64,000 nucleotides of DNA, from NCBI RefSeq assembly GCF_002105535.1, contig NZ_CP015848.1:4168985-4232984 (forward strand), read 5' to 3'. Numbering within the stretch: position 1 is the first letter of the stretch; the number at the start of each line of letters is the position of its first letter. The position numbers were made by a program, and so were the translations under genes. This stretch comes from Magnetospirillum sp. ME-1. GTDB taxonomy: Bacteria > Pseudomonadota > Alphaproteobacteria > Rhodospirillales > Magnetospirillaceae. Shown piece by piece: positions 24,571 through 33,451 of this stretch. The notes below the pieces were generated by a model. The model was given only the letters and a program-made list of their open reading frames with translations, ran no database searches and was not told where the DNA came from.

Positions 24571-25032
24571 ATGACGCAACACGTGCAGAATGCGAGGATA
24601 CTGATTATTGACGACAACGTTGCGGAAGCGACGTTGACCAAGCTGACGCTACAGGCTGGCAGGATTGGCTACAGCATTGAGCACGTGACGGATGGCTATA
24701 CGGGTATTGATAAGCTGAAGCAAGCTGCGCGGACAGAAGGCGCGTATCACATTGTAATACTGGACGTAAATATGCCGGTTATCTCAGGTTGTGAAACGCT
24801 TGAAATAATACGTAACACGGGTGAAATTGCGGACACATACGTGGCGATTTTGACAAGCTTGCAGTGCAAGACAGATTGCCCACGCGACTTGTATTTATGC
24901 CACAAAAAGAAAGCTGATATATACTTGCACAAGGAAACGACGCTTGACGATTTTGAAACGGAGCTTATACGGCTAAAGACTGACTTTGAAGAGCGTAGGC
25001 AACTGGCAGCTGATAATACGAAAGACTTATAG
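24571..25032 (+). CDS. single-domain response regulator, element 3
   Basis: This 153-aa protein is nearly identical to the first receiver of element 2 over its whole length (LIIDDN, Asp65 in VILDVNMPVISG, AILTS, LHKE). It diverges most in the last 25 residues. All phosphorylation-site residues are kept, which argues that the gene is still under selection although its neighbour integrase is broken. The start is chosen at the ATG equivalent to element 2; a GTG nine bases upstream is possible. Confidence 0.8.
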   Translation: MTQHVQNARILIIDDNVAEATLTKLTLQAGRIGYSIEHVTDGYTGIDKLKQAARTEGAYHIVILDVNMPVISGCETLEIIRNTGEIADTYVAILTSLQCKTDCPRDLYLCHKKKADIYLHKETTLDDFETELIRLKTDFEERRQLAADNTKDL

Positions 25033-25098
25033 GTCATTCTTTAGATAACAAGACGCTATACTAACACGTAGCTAACAGGCACTTTTGAAGGTGCGGCT

Positions 25099-26514
25099 AT
25101 GGAAGTTGGACAGCGTGAAATTGAACTGCGTGGCGGTCGGATTGTGCTGTACACGCTGGCGAGCGACAAACGGGGCATTTGGCAGGCGCGTTTTAGACTT
25201 GGCACGGAACGCACGCTGGTGCGGCGGAGCACGAAAACGACGGACTTGGCGGAGGCGAAGCGGACGGCGGAGGAGCTGTACGAGGAGCTGCGCTACAAGC
25301 AACGCAACAATCACCCCTTAAAAGATCAAACATTCAAACAACTTGCGGACGATTACATTCGGAAGGCACAGCGGGAAACGCAGGAAGGACGCTTGAGTAA
25401 GGGACGGTTGGTGCTGGTTGAGGGCACGCTAAAACGCTACCTGCTCCCATTTTTCGGCAAAAAACCGATCAACAGCATAACGACGGCGGACTTTAACGAC
25501 TACGACGACTGGCGCTTGGACTATTGGACGAAGGGCTACGGTGCGGACAGGAAGGTAGCAACAGCGGCGACAACGCCTTCGGCGAAAACGCTGGTGATGG
25601 AACAGAGCATGTTGCGGCAGATTTTGAAGCACGGGCTGGAACAAGGGTCTTTGAAGCAACTGGCGTTTATGAAGGCGAAGCGGGCAAAGACAAATAGGCG
25701 CGGCGCTTTTGACGTGAAGGAATACAGGCTGCTGATATGGACGGCACGGCAGCGCACGCGATCTGCTGAACATCCACGCGTTAAACGGGACAGGCAACTT
25801 TTGGAACTTTACGTGCGGCTGCTGGTTGGGACGGGTATGCGGGTTGGTGAGGCGCGTGGACTGACTTGGCGGGACGTTGAATTGATACACACGGGCAACG
25901 GCAAGCAAACGGAAACGCTGCGGCTGTGGGTGGATGGCAAGACGGGCAAGCGGGCGGTGATTGGGACACGGGCGGCGCGGAACACGTTGAAGAAGCTGCT
26001 GGCGCATTATGGTTGGAAGGACTTGGACGAGGCGCGGGCAAAGGGAAACGGGCTATTTACGAACAGCAACGGCGAGGACATACACACGTTTGAGGTGGGC
26101 TTTAAGAATTTGATGGCGGCGGCCAACTTGGACACGGACAGGCACGGCAACGCGAGAACGCTTTATAGCCTGAGACACACCTACGCGACGTTTAGGCTGC
26201 TGGACGGCACGGCGTTTACGGTGAAGCAGACGCGATACAAGACGGACGAGAACGGCGAGCGTGTTGGATACGAGCGCAGCAAGCGGCTGCGGCAATGGTT
26301 TTGGCAGGACACTGACGGTAACTGGCTGCTGGAATTGCGCTATGGTAATCGGCCATTGAAACTGAGTGGCGAGAACACTGCGGTGGTGGCTGGAACGAAG
26401 GAGCAGCTTGCGAGCGTTATTGAAACGCTGATGGAGGCTGTGACGGTGGGCGAGTTGGACAAGGCCCTGGCCATTGCAAAAAAGGAACGCTTGGCCATGC
26501 TGCGGAAAGGCTGA
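25099..26514 (+). CDS. chimeric integrase fused to the 147-aa element protein (471 aa)
   Basis: Residues 1-368 match the element 1 integrase, including the first catalytic Arg (TGMRVGEARG) and the SLRHTYATF box. After FRLL the frame passes directly into DGTAFTVKQTRYKTDENGE of the 147-aa protein and runs to its normal end (MLRKG). The nucleophile Tyr392 of the parent is lost, so it should not cut DNA. The join lies at a short match (GCTG-ACGG) and keeps the frame open. It may be a dead product or a DNA-binding fusion that occupies att sites. Confidence 0.75.
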   Translation: MEVGQREIELRGGRIVLYTLASDKRGIWQARFRLGTERTLVRRSTKTTDLAEAKRTAEELYEELRYKQRNNHPLKDQTFKQLADDYIRKAQRETQEGRLSKGRLVLVEGTLKRYLLPFFGKKPINSITTADFNDYDDWRLDYWTKGYGADRKVATAATTPSAKTLVMEQSMLRQILKHGLEQGSLKQLAFMKAKRAKTNRRGAFDVKEYRLLIWTARQRTRSAEHPRVKRDRQLLELYVRLLVGTGMRVGEARGLTWRDVELIHTGNGKQTETLRLWVDGKTGKRAVIGTRAARNTLKKLLAHYGWKDLDEARAKGNGLFTNSNGEDIHTFEVGFKNLMAAANLDTDRHGNARTLYSLRHTYATFRLLDGTAFTVKQTRYKTDENGERVGYERSKRLRQWFWQDTDGNWLLELRYGNRPLKLSGENTAVVAGTKEQLASVIETLMEAVTVGELDKALAIAKKERLAMLRKG

Positions 26515-26634
26515 CGGCGCAAAGGTGGTAGATTGCGGCAATACTTTTGAGCTATAACAGATTTGAGGCTGATAGCTTTTTATGGCGTAAAAAGTGCAGC
26601 AAAAACAATAAGACACTCGCATTAGCTGCATAAT

Positions 26635-26643
26635 TCGCGCTAA
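26635..26643 (+). other. attachment core, right end (remnant of rpsD stop)
   Basis: TCGCGCTAA here is followed not by the element leader but by host-like GC-rich sequence and a perfect intrinsic terminator. This is the expected original rpsD 3' flank. Confidence 0.75.
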
Positions 26644-26667
26644 GGTTCGCCCACCGGCGACAAGACA

Positions 26668-26700
26668 CGGCCCGGAAGCAGTTCCGGGCCGTTGTTTTTT
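26668..26700 (+). terminator. original rpsD terminator, displaced 9 kb
   Basis: A perfect 10-bp stem (CGGCCCGGAA/TTCCGGGCCG) with a 4-nt loop is followed by TTGTTTTTT. It lies 25 bases after the right att core, where an rpsD terminator would be without the insertion. Confidence 0.75.
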
Positions 26701-26779
26701 GCGTGGAGAGCGAGTGACTTTCCCGCACAAGTAGTTTCAGATATATTGAGCCTCGACTGCGCTCTCGGCGAAGGAAATC

Positions 26780-27193
26780 GTGCGACACCTCAAGGTGCTG
26801 ATCGTCGAAGACAATGTGGCCGACGCCAGACTGCAGCAATTCGCCCTGGGCGCGCAGGTGTTCGACTGTGCGGTGACCTGGGTGGATTCCATCGACGGGG
26901 CGGTCGAGCACCTCAATCAAAGAATCGATCAGACCGGCGGGCCAGACACCGACGTGGTCCTGCTGGACGGCCAGGTGGGGTCCGAGGACGCCTCGGAACT
27001 GCTGATCTACATGAAGCTCGACCCGCTGCTGAAGGACGTTCCGGTCATCGTCACGACCGGCTCCCAGGATATCCGCAAGCACCAGGGCTGGATCGCCCAG
27101 GGGGCCGAATCCGTCATGCAGAAATGCTTCGAGATCGAGGACCTGGAAAGCGGCCTGTCGGTGCTCGAGGTCTATGCCAGGGACGTTCCCTAA
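26780..27193 (+). CDS. single-domain response regulator (host)
   Basis: This 137-aa receiver-only protein with host-like GC starts at GTG with AAGGA upstream. Asp10/Asp11 (VEDN), Asp63 (VVLLDGQVG) and Lys115 (VMQK) are present; the usual Thr/Ser lies in VTTGSQ. The loop after Asp63 lacks the usual MP motif. It belongs to the receiver group that includes Rcp1-like proteins. Before the insertions it would have been the first gene after rpsD. Confidence 0.75.
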   Translation: MRHLKVLIVEDNVADARLQQFALGAQVFDCAVTWVDSIDGAVEHLNQRIDQTGGPDTDVVLLDGQVGSEDASELLIYMKLDPLLKDVPVIVTTGSQDIRKHQGWIAQGAESVMQKCFEIEDLESGLSVLEVYARDVP

Positions 27194-27226
27194 GGTTTCA
27201 AGCCCTCCCCTGCACCGCCACGGCCC

Positions 27227-27338
27227 TCATCATGCCCGGACTTGTTCCGGGCATCCACGCCCAGCCGCACGGCTCATTCTTTCACAAGACGTTCCAGCGG
27301 CCCCGCGTGGATGGCCGGGACGAAGCCCGGCCATGACG
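27227..27338. repeat. palindromic intergenic repeat (CCGGGC...GTGGATGGCCGGG type)
   Basis: The ends read TCATCATGCCCGG and CCCGGCCATGACG, with internal GCATCCACG and CGTGGATGGC arms. The same organisation (GTCAT..CCGG ... ATCC / GGAT ... CCGG..ATGACG) occurs at 44926, 52155, 53888 and 54291. It is an interspersed repeat of the genome. Confidence 0.6.
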
Positions 27339-27428
27339 CAAAGGAGCGACTTGAGCCAAGCACGGCGCTCAAAGCAAAACGGCCCGGAAGTCGCCTTCCG
27401 GGCCGCTTGCAGTCCGCAAACAACGACC

Positions 27429-27758
27429 TCAGGCGGTGGCGACGCCCTTGTCGGCCATCAGCTGCTTCAGTTCACCCGATTCGGCCATCTCGCGCACGAT
27501 GTCGCAGCCGCCGACGAACTCGCCCTTGACGTAGAGCTGCGGCAGGGTCGGCCAGTTGGTGAACTGCTTGATGCCTTCGCGCAGGGAAGGATCGACCAGG
27601 ATGTCGATGCCCTTGAACTTGACGCCCAGATTGGTCAGCACCTGCACCACGGCGGCGGAAAAGCCGCACTGCGGAAACATGGGCGTGCCCTTCATGTAGA
27701 GGACCACATCATTCTCGGACAGGTCCTGGCGGATGCGGTCGAAAACAGGATTGCTCAT
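27429..27758 (-). CDS. grxD: monothiol glutaredoxin, Grx4 family
   Basis: The 109-aa product has the CGFS active site (Cys31-Ser34, in MFPQCGFSAAVVQVL) and the glutathione-binding WPTLPQLYVKGEFVGG-CDI segments. Such proteins carry [2Fe-2S] clusters and work with BolA in iron-sulfur and iron homeostasis. The bolA-family gene lies 84 bases upstream on the same strand, consistent with a BolA-Grx complex and an operon. Confidence 0.95.
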   Translation of the reverse strand: MSNPVFDRIRQDLSENDVVLYMKGTPMFPQCGFSAAVVQVLTNLGVKFKGIDILVDPSLREGIKQFTNWPTLPQLYVKGEFVGGCDIVREMAESGELKQLMADKGVATA

Positions 27759-27842
27759 CGGTCGGAATTCCTCGAAAAAATGATCGTGACGGATCGTGGT
27801 TGAGATGTAGGCAGCACGGCGCCGGGGCGCAAGCGGGCCAGC

Positions 27843-28100
27843 CTAATCCTTGGCGAAATCGGGGGCGTTGTCGGGGGTCGCGGTCTGCAGCGCCATGGCG
27901 TGCAGCTGGCCGCCCATCTTGCCCTGCATGGCGGCGAAGACCATCTGGTGCTGGGCAACGCGGCTCTTGCCGCGGAACGCCTCGGAAATCACCAGGGCCG
28001 AGTAGTGATCGCCGTCGCCGCGCAGATCCTCGATGATCACCTTGGCATCGGGAATCCCCTCGCGAATCAGGGCTTCAATCTCACTGGCTTCCATGGGCAT
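27843..28100 (-). CDS. bolA: BolA family protein (85 aa)
   Basis: The sequence shows the class II KH-like BolA fold: IEALIREGIPDAKVIIEDL, then GDHYSALVISEAFRGKSRVA with the conserved His, then QHQMVFAAMQGKMGGQLHAM. It partners with the monothiol glutaredoxin encoded just downstream. The start at 28100 has AGGAAA eight bases upstream; a second ATG six bases later is possible. Confidence 0.9.
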   Translation of the reverse strand: MPMEASEIEALIREGIPDAKVIIEDLRGDGDHYSALVISEAFRGKSRVAQHQMVFAAMQGKMGGQLHAMALQTATPDNAPDFAKD

Positions 28101-28244
28101 GGCGTATCTTTCCTAATGATCCCCTTCCGCCTCCACAATACGGGTCGCACTTCGCGCCCGCAACAATGCTATGGCCCCAGGGCAAGAAGGGTTGTCGCCC
28201 CCGGCCATGTCCCACGATCAGAGATGCGCCCCCGTCCCCGGCCA

Positions 28245-28282
<38 letters not shown>

Positions 28283-28469
28283 AATTATAATAAGAATATG
28301 TTACTCCAGACATATTTAAAAATATTTCCACCTCGCTTTGACGCAACTTTTCACACATGGCGCGTTAACAAATCGATTGTGCACCTGTATTGCTTGCGCA
28401 TATGCGCTGATACATGCTTTTTACTTGCATACAATCAGCGCAATAAACTTTAACGAGGGGGATGACCAT

Positions 28470-29513
28470 ATGGTAAAGCTGCTCAAAGATATCGGCCGGG
28501 AAATTGGCAAAGCGGGACGAAAGATCGGTCAGGTCGCTGAAGAAGGGGTGCAAGTCGCCGGCCGGACCTACGAGAAGGGCAAGAAGGCGGCCGAGCAGGG
28601 CGTCAGGGACGCGGGAAAGCTGGCCGAGAAGGGCTTGAAGATCATCGAAAAGGTCGCCACCGCCGCCTGGGAGGATGGAATCCTTAAGGTCACCGTCAAG
28701 AATCCCATCGCCAAGGGCGTGATCAACACCGCCGAGGATGCGGTGAAGCGCGGGTTCCTGCTGGCCCAGGGCAGAATGAACTTCGACATCACCGGCAAGA
28801 ACGGGCCGAAGATCAAGCAAGGCATCGCGGGACTGAAGCCCGGCGATATCATGCTGAAGCAGGGCAATTGGGGCCACAGCGCCTCGACCTTCATCATCGG
28901 TGCCGGCCAGGTGGCGCTCAACCGTTCCGGCCATCGCTATTTCGGCGCCGGTCTGCTCGGCCATGCCGCTGTCTATATCGGTGACGGCAAGATCGTCGAG
29001 GCCGGCGACCCCGGCGTGGTGGTCAGCTATCTCGACCGCGCAAATCCCAAGGTCAAGGCCGACTACTCGCACTACAACTGGTACGTCGTCCGGTGCCGCG
29101 ACGAGGCCATGGCGGCGGCGGTGGCCGAGACCGCCCGGCAGTTGGTGCCCAGCCTGGATGTGGCCTCCCCCCTCCCTCCCATCGTGGACTACAATAAAAT
29201 CGGCCTAGCCCCGGCCACCGTCGTGGGAACATCGGGAACCTTGGCGGCCATCGATCATGCGCGGAGCGACCCCACCAAGGAGGTGTCGGAGATGCTCAAG
29301 GCTTTGAAGGAAGGCCGCTCCAAGAATCTTCCAAAGATGTTCTGCTCGGAACTGGCCGTATATTGCCTGAACTGCGCCACCGATTCGGCTGGCCAGCCGC
29401 GCCTCTTCAAGGCCCGCCAGGACCGCGTGTCGCCCGAGGAGCTTTACGTCTGGGCCCGCGACAACCGTTCGGTCTTCGAATATGCGGGCGAACTGCCCAA
29501 AGGCGTGCGCTGA
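28470..29513 (+). CDS. papain-like (NlpC/P60, YiiX-type) protein with amphipathic N-terminus (347 aa)
   Basis: The first 90 residues are repeated amphipathic helices (KAGRKIGQVAEEGVQVAGRT) similar to membrane- or lipid-associating coils. The rest resembles the permuted papain fold of YiiX/YebB proteins: GLKPGDIMLKQG, then LGHAAVYIGDGKIVEAG with the His, and the Cys near residue 292 in MFCSELAVYCLN. Such enzymes hydrolyse peptide, amide or lipid-ester bonds. The start has GAGGGG about nine bases upstream. It is on the opposite strand between purL and bolA, genes usually adjacent in related bacteria, so it looks inserted. Confidence 0.65.
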   Translation: MVKLLKDIGREIGKAGRKIGQVAEEGVQVAGRTYEKGKKAAEQGVRDAGKLAEKGLKIIEKVATAAWEDGILKVTVKNPIAKGVINTAEDAVKRGFLLAQGRMNFDITGKNGPKIKQGIAGLKPGDIMLKQGNWGHSASTFIIGAGQVALNRSGHRYFGAGLLGHAAVYIGDGKIVEAGDPGVVVSYLDRANPKVKADYSHYNWYVVRCRDEAMAAAVAETARQLVPSLDVASPLPPIVDYNKIGLAPATVVGTSGTLAAIDHARSDPTKEVSEMLKALKEGRSKNLPKMFCSELAVYCLNCATDSAGQPRLFKARQDRVSPEELYVWARDNRSVFEYAGELPKGVR

Positions 29514-29527
29514 TCCGCAAGCCCGGC

Positions 29528-29566
29528 GAAAAAAGCAGCGGCGCGCCGGTATCCCGGCGCGCCGCC
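29528..29566 (-). terminator. terminator of purL (possibly bidirectional)
   Basis: A 12-bp perfect stem (GCGGCGCGCCGG/CCGGCGCGCCGC, 29538-29565) is followed on the minus strand by GCTTTTTTCGCC. It separates the convergent purL and papain-like genes and could serve both. Confidence 0.75.
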
Positions 29567-29602
29567 ATTTCTCAGTCCAATGCGGGCTGAACGTCCCCTC
29601 GG

Positions 29603-31807
29603 TCAGTGCCCCGACATTTCCTCGCCCATATAGGCGGGCAGCCAGGCTTCGTTGGCTTCGGCCAGTTCGAAGACCGGCACGGCGCGGCCGCCGACGCTGA
29701 TCACCGCACCACCGGTCTTGCCGATGACGCGGGCCGTGGTGTCGTGCTCCGCCGCCTCTTCCAGCACGCTGGCCAGATCGTTGTCGGAGACTTCCAGCAC
29801 GTAGCGACCCTGGTCCTCGCCGAAGCACCAGGCGTGCAGCGGTAGATTGTGAGGCGCGTCCAGCTTGGCGCCGATCTTGTCCTCGGACGCCATGGCCATC
29901 TCGGCCACCGCCACCAGCAGGCCGCCGTCGGAGACGTCGTGACAGGCCAGGACCAGGCCGTCGCCGATCAGCTGGCGGACCAGCTCGCCGGCGCGGCGTT
30001 CGCGATGCAGCGCCACGGGCGGCGGGGCGCCGTCTTCCCGCTTGGCGATCTCGCGCAGGTACAAGGACGCACCCAGCCAGCCCTTGGTCTCGCCGATCAG
30101 CACGATGGACGAGCCGGCGCGCTTGAAGGCCACGGTGGCGGACTTGTTGACGTCCTCCAACAGGCCGACGCCGCCCACCGCCGGGGTGGGCAGGATGGCG
30201 TTGCCTTGGGTCTCGTTGTAGAGCGAGACGTTGCCCGACACCACGGGGAAGTCCAGCTCCATGCAGGCCTGGCCCATGCCGCGGATGGCCTCGACGATCT
30301 GGCCCATGATCTCGGGCTTTTCCGGATTGCCGAAGTTGAGGTTGTCGGTGATGGCCATGGGCAGGGCACCCACCGCCGACAGGTTGCGATAGGCCTCGGC
30401 CACCGCCTGACGACCGCCCTCGTAAGGATCGGCCAGCACGTAGCGCGGCGTGACGTCGGTGGTGATGCCCACCGCCTTGTCGGTGCCGTGGATGCGCACC
30501 ACGGCGGCGTCGCCGCCGGGGCGGCCCACCGTGTCGCCCATCACCATGTGGTCGTACTGGGAATAGATCCAGCGCTTGGACGCCAGATCGGGACAGGCCA
30601 CCAGAATCTTCAACGCCTCGGCGACGCAGATTTGGGGCACGTCCTTGGCATCGACCACCGGGCGCTTGGCCGGAGCGGTCCAGGGACGGTCGTATTCGGG
30701 CGAGGCGAGCGCCAGGGGATCGATGGGCAGGTCCGCCACCACCTCGCCATGGCGCTTCAAGACCATGCGCCCCGAATCGGTGAGCACGCCGACCACGGCG
30801 AAGTCCAGTTCCCACTTGTCCATGATGGCCTTGGCCAGGGCCTCGCGGCCGGGCTTCAGGACCATCAGCATGCGTTCCTGGGATTCGGACAGCATGATCT
30901 CGTAAGGAGTCATGCCGTCTTCGCGCATGGGCACGGCGTCGAGATCCATCTCGATGCCCAGGCCGCCCTTGGACGCCATCTCGAAGGACGACGAGGTCAG
31001 GCCGGCGGCGCCCATGTCCTGGATGGCGACGATGGCGTCGGTGGACATCAGCTCCAGGCAGGCTTCGATCAGCAGCTTCTCGGTGAAGGGGTCGCCCACC
31101 TGCACGGTGGGGCGCTTCTCCTCGGACTTCTCGTCGAATTCGGCACTGGCCATGGTGGCGCCGTGGATGCCATCGCGGCCCGTCTTCGAGCCGAAATAGA
31201 CCACGGGATTGCCGATGCCGGCGGCGGCCGAATAGAAGATCTTGTCCTTGTCGGCCAGACCAACGGTCATGGCGTTGACTAAGATATTGCCGTTGTAGCT
31301 GGGGTGGAAATTGGTCTCGCCGCCCACGGTGGGCACGCCGACGCAATTGCCGTAGCCGCCGATGCCGGCCACCACGCCCGCCACCAGATGGCGGGTCTTG
31401 GGGTGCGAGGGATCGCCGAAACGCAGCGCGTTCATGTTGGCGATGGGACGCGCGCCCATGGTGAACACGTCGCGCAGAATGCCGCCCACGCCGGTGGCCG
31501 CACCCTGATAGGGCTCGATGAAGCTGGGGTGGTTGTGGCTTTCCATCTTGAAGACGATGGCCTGGCCATCGCCGATGTCGATGATGCCGGCGTTCTCGCC
31601 CGGGCCGCAGATGACCCAGGGCGCCTTGGTCGGCAGGGTCTTCAGCCACTTCTTCGACGACTTGTACGAGCAATGCTCGGACCACATCACCGAGAAGATG
31701 CCGAGCTCGGTGAGATTGGGCTCGCGGCCCATGATCTCGAGAATCTTCTTGTACTCGTCCGGCTTGATGCCGTGTTGGGCGATGATCTCGGGGGTAATCT
31801 GGCTCAT
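29603..31807 (-). CDS. purL: phosphoribosylformylglycinamidine synthase subunit PurL
   Basis: This 734-aa small-type PurL converts FGAR to FGAM in purine synthesis, using ammonia from PurQ. ATP and substrate motifs are present: [14 protein letters not shown] near residue 40, [34 protein letters not shown] and [18 protein letters not shown]. The start overlaps the purQ stop by four bases, so the two are translationally coupled. Confidence 0.97.
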   Translation of the reverse strand: MSQITPEIIAQHGIKPDEYKKILEIMGREPNLTELGIFSVMWSEHCSYKSSKKWLKTLPTKAPWVICGPGENAGIIDIGDGQAIVFKMESHNHPSFIEPYQGAATGVGGILRDVFTMGARPIANMNALRFGDPSHPKTRHLVAGVVAGIGGYGNCVGVPTVGGETNFHPSYNGNILVNAMTVGLADKDKIFYSAAAGIGNPVVYFGSKTGRDGIHGATMASAEFDEKSEEKRPTVQVGDPFTEKLLIEACLELMSTDAIVAIQDMGAAGLTSSSFEMASKGGLGIEMDLDAVPMREDGMTPYEIMLSESQERMLMVLKPGREALAKAIMDKWELDFAVVGVLTDSGRMVLKRHGEVVADLPIDPLALASPEYDRPWTAPAKRPVVDAKDVPQICVAEALKILVACPDLASKRWIYSQYDHMVMGDTVGRPGGDAAVVRIHGTDKAVGITTDVTPRYVLADPYEGGRQAVAEAYRNLSAVGALPMAITDNLNFGNPEKPEIMGQIVEAIRGMGQACMELDFPVVSGNVSLYNETQGNAILPTPAVGGVGLLEDVNKSATVAFKRAGSSIVLIGETKGWLGASLYLREIAKREDGAPPPVALHRERRAGELVRQLIGDGLVLACHDVSDGGLLVAVAEMAMASEDKIGAKLDAPHNLPLHAWCFGEDQGRYVLEVSDNDLASVLEEAAEHDTTARVIGKTGGAVISVGGRAVPVFELAEANEAWLPAYMGEEMSGH

Positions 31808-32508
31808 CGCAGCGCCTCCACCAGGGAATCGAACATCTTCTTGCCGTCGGACCCGCCCAGCAGGTCCTCGGCCAGACGCTCGGGGTGGGGCATCAGGCCC
31901 AGCACCGTCTTGGTCTCGTTATAGACACCGGCCACGTTGGACAGCGCCCCGTTGGGATTGGTGGCGTCGGACACCTCGCCGGTCTTGGAGCAGTAGCGGA
32001 AGGCCACCTGGCCGTTGCCCTCCATGGCGCGGAAGGTTTCTGCCTCGACGAAGTAGTTGCCCTCGGCGTGGGCGATGGGATAGCGCACCACGTCGCCCAG
32101 CTGGTGCTTAGCGGTGAAGTCGGTGCCCGCGTTCTCGACGCGCAGGTACACGTCCTGGCAGATGAACTTGAGATTGCGGTTGCGCATCAGCACGCCCGGC
32201 AGCAGGCCGGTTTCGGTCAGGATCTGGAAGCCGTTGCAGATGCCCAGCACCCTGGTGCCCTTCTCGGCCTGGGCCTTCACCTCGCGCATGATCGGCGAAT
32301 GGGCCGCCATGGCGCCGCAGCGCAGGTAGTCGCCATAGGAGAAGCCGCCGGGGACCACGATCAGGTCCAGGTCGGGCAGTTGGGTGTCGCGGTGCCACAC
32401 CATGAGGGGCTTGGAGCCCATGCTGGCTTCCAGCGCCACGGCGACGTCGCGGTCGCAGTTGGAGCCGGGGAAAACGATGACGGCGGCTTTCAAGGGCGTT
32501 GCCTTCAC
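31804..32508 (-). CDS. purQ: phosphoribosylformylglycinamidine synthase subunit PurQ
   Basis: This 234-aa class I glutamine amidotransferase subunit releases ammonia from glutamine for PurL. The nucleophile Cys91 lies in [11 protein letters not shown] and the His-Glu pair near the C-terminus in LMPHPERL. The PGSNCDRD start motif is typical. It is upstream of and overlapping purL; no purS gene is visible next to it. Confidence 0.97.
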   Translation of the reverse strand: MKATPLKAAVIVFPGSNCDRDVAVALEASMGSKPLMVWHRDTQLPDLDLIVVPGGFSYGDYLRCGAMAAHSPIMREVKAQAEKGTRVLGICNGFQILTETGLLPGVLMRNRNLKFICQDVYLRVENAGTDFTAKHQLGDVVRYPIAHAEGNYFVEAETFRAMEGNGQVAFRYCSKTGEVSDATNPNGALSNVAGVYNETKTVLGLMPHPERLAEDLLGGSDGKKMFDSLVEALR

Positions 32509-32584
32509 GCAAGGGAGACGGAAGGCCTTGTGTACCCCGGAACCGATTCGGATTCCAGTCCCCGCTGCCGCCGCCGCCCCACTA

Positions 32585-32896
32585 TCAGCGCATGCCGCCC
32601 AGGACCTGACGGGCCAGGGTGGTCACCCGCTCCAGATTGGCCTGGGCCTGATCCACCACCAGCTGGATGGCGGCCAGGGTGTCGGCCCCGTCGGTGCTCC
32701 CGGTCTTCACCAGGCGGGCGAGAAGCGAGCCCTGGGCCGCCAGCGCCACGGCGAAGGCGTCGCGCAGGTGATCCGAGGCGTCCTGCACCGCCATGGCCAT
32801 GGTCTGGGCGATCTCGGTCTGGGCGATGACCCGGGCGGCGTCGCCGACCGCCTCGGCGCAGGCCGCAACCGGCGGAATGGACGGGGCGTCGCTCAT
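32585..32896 (-). CDS. R-body cluster small protein (103 aa)
   Basis: This Ala-rich helical protein starts inside the stop of the preceding 76-aa gene (ATGA overlap), so it is in the same operon as the RebB-like genes. It contains AQTEIAQTMAMAVQDASDHL, similar in tone to R-body proteins, but the RebB start motif is missing. It may be an accessory component for R-body assembly. It is the last gene of the operon; purQ follows on the same strand. Confidence 0.6.
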   Translation of the reverse strand: MSDAPSIPPVAACAEAVGDAARVIAQTEIAQTMAMAVQDASDHLRDAFAVALAAQGSLLARLVKTGSTDGADTLAAIQLVVDQAQANLERVTTLARQVLGGMR

Positions 32897-33123
32897 GCCA
32901 GCCCCCTGATCTCGGCGGCGGCGTCCGGGTCCGTCATTCCGACCACGATGCGGGTCAGCCGCGCGATGGCCAGATGGCGGGCGCTGGCCTGGGTCTGGGG
33001 CCCGGCCATCATGGCCAGGCCGGCGGCATGGGCCATGGCGTGCAGCGCCGTCAGCATGGAGGTCTCGGCGGCGGCCAGGGGATCGAGAGGCTGGATCGGG
33101 GGCGTAACGGTGGGTTCATCCAT
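32893..33123 (-). CDS. R-body cluster small protein (76 aa)
   Basis: This is a short helical protein with the segment SMLTALHAMAHAAGLAMMAG, rich in Ala, Met and His. The ATG at 33123 has GGAG eight bases upstream; a GTG nine bases earlier is possible. It lies 36 bases after a RebB-like gene and overlaps the following gene by four bases. It is probably an R-body accessory protein, judging by position only. Confidence 0.55.
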   Translation of the reverse strand: MDEPTVTPPIQPLDPLAAAETSMLTALHAMAHAAGLAMMAGPQTQASARHLAIARLTRIVVGMTDPDAAAEIRGLA

Positions 33124-33159
33124 GCGGGTCACTCCGCTTATGCCACGAGCCGTGGACGT

Positions 33160-33429
33160 TCATGCCTTGAGGATCAACTTCGTGGCCACGCCATTGCTGG
33201 CGGTGTCCAGGCTGTAGAGCGTCGTCACCCCCGAGGTGGTGGCGGCCTGCATGGTGACGTAGCTCTGCTGCTGGGCATTGGTGGCGTTGTGGGCGGCATT
33301 GGCCAGCGCCTGGGCGGTGGCCTGGTAGAGATTGCCCAGAGCCACGGCCGGAGCATCGCCCAAAACCTTCACGTTGGCCTGGGTGACGGAATCGGTGATC
33401 TGGTCGTTGACGGCGGTGGGAATGGCCAT
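33160..33429 (-). CDS. RebB-family R-body protein (89 aa)
   Basis: The product begins MAIPTAVNDQITDSVTQANV and continues KVLGDAPAVALGNLYQATAQ and AQQQSYVTMQAATTSGV, the RebB signature. R-bodies are cytoplasmic coiled protein ribbons that extend on a pH or other trigger and can pierce membranes. The ATG is preferred for AGGA eight bases upstream. Two more RebB-like genes precede it in the operon. Confidence 0.85.
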   Translation of the reverse strand: MAIPTAVNDQITDSVTQANVKVLGDAPAVALGNLYQATAQALANAAHNATNAQQQSYVTMQAATTSGVTTLYSLDTASNGVATKLILKA

Positions 33430-33451
33430 GGGACTCATCCTCGGCTGGAGG

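Larger units (their letters stand above)
24474..26634 (+). mobile_element. integrative element 3 (2.2 kb, deletion derivative)
   Basis: The unit has an att leader, one receiver gene and an integrase in-frame fused to the last two-thirds of the 147-aa protein. An internal deletion of about 2.6 kb relative to element 1 removed the Rep-like and small genes. It ends at the core next to the old rpsD terminator. Confidence 0.7.

Noticed and set aside
17478-26643. simple recent triplication of one element
   Set aside because: The copies differ by scattered substitutions, carry different receiver sets and have different deletions, so accumulation of related but separate units (or old duplication with recombination) fits better.
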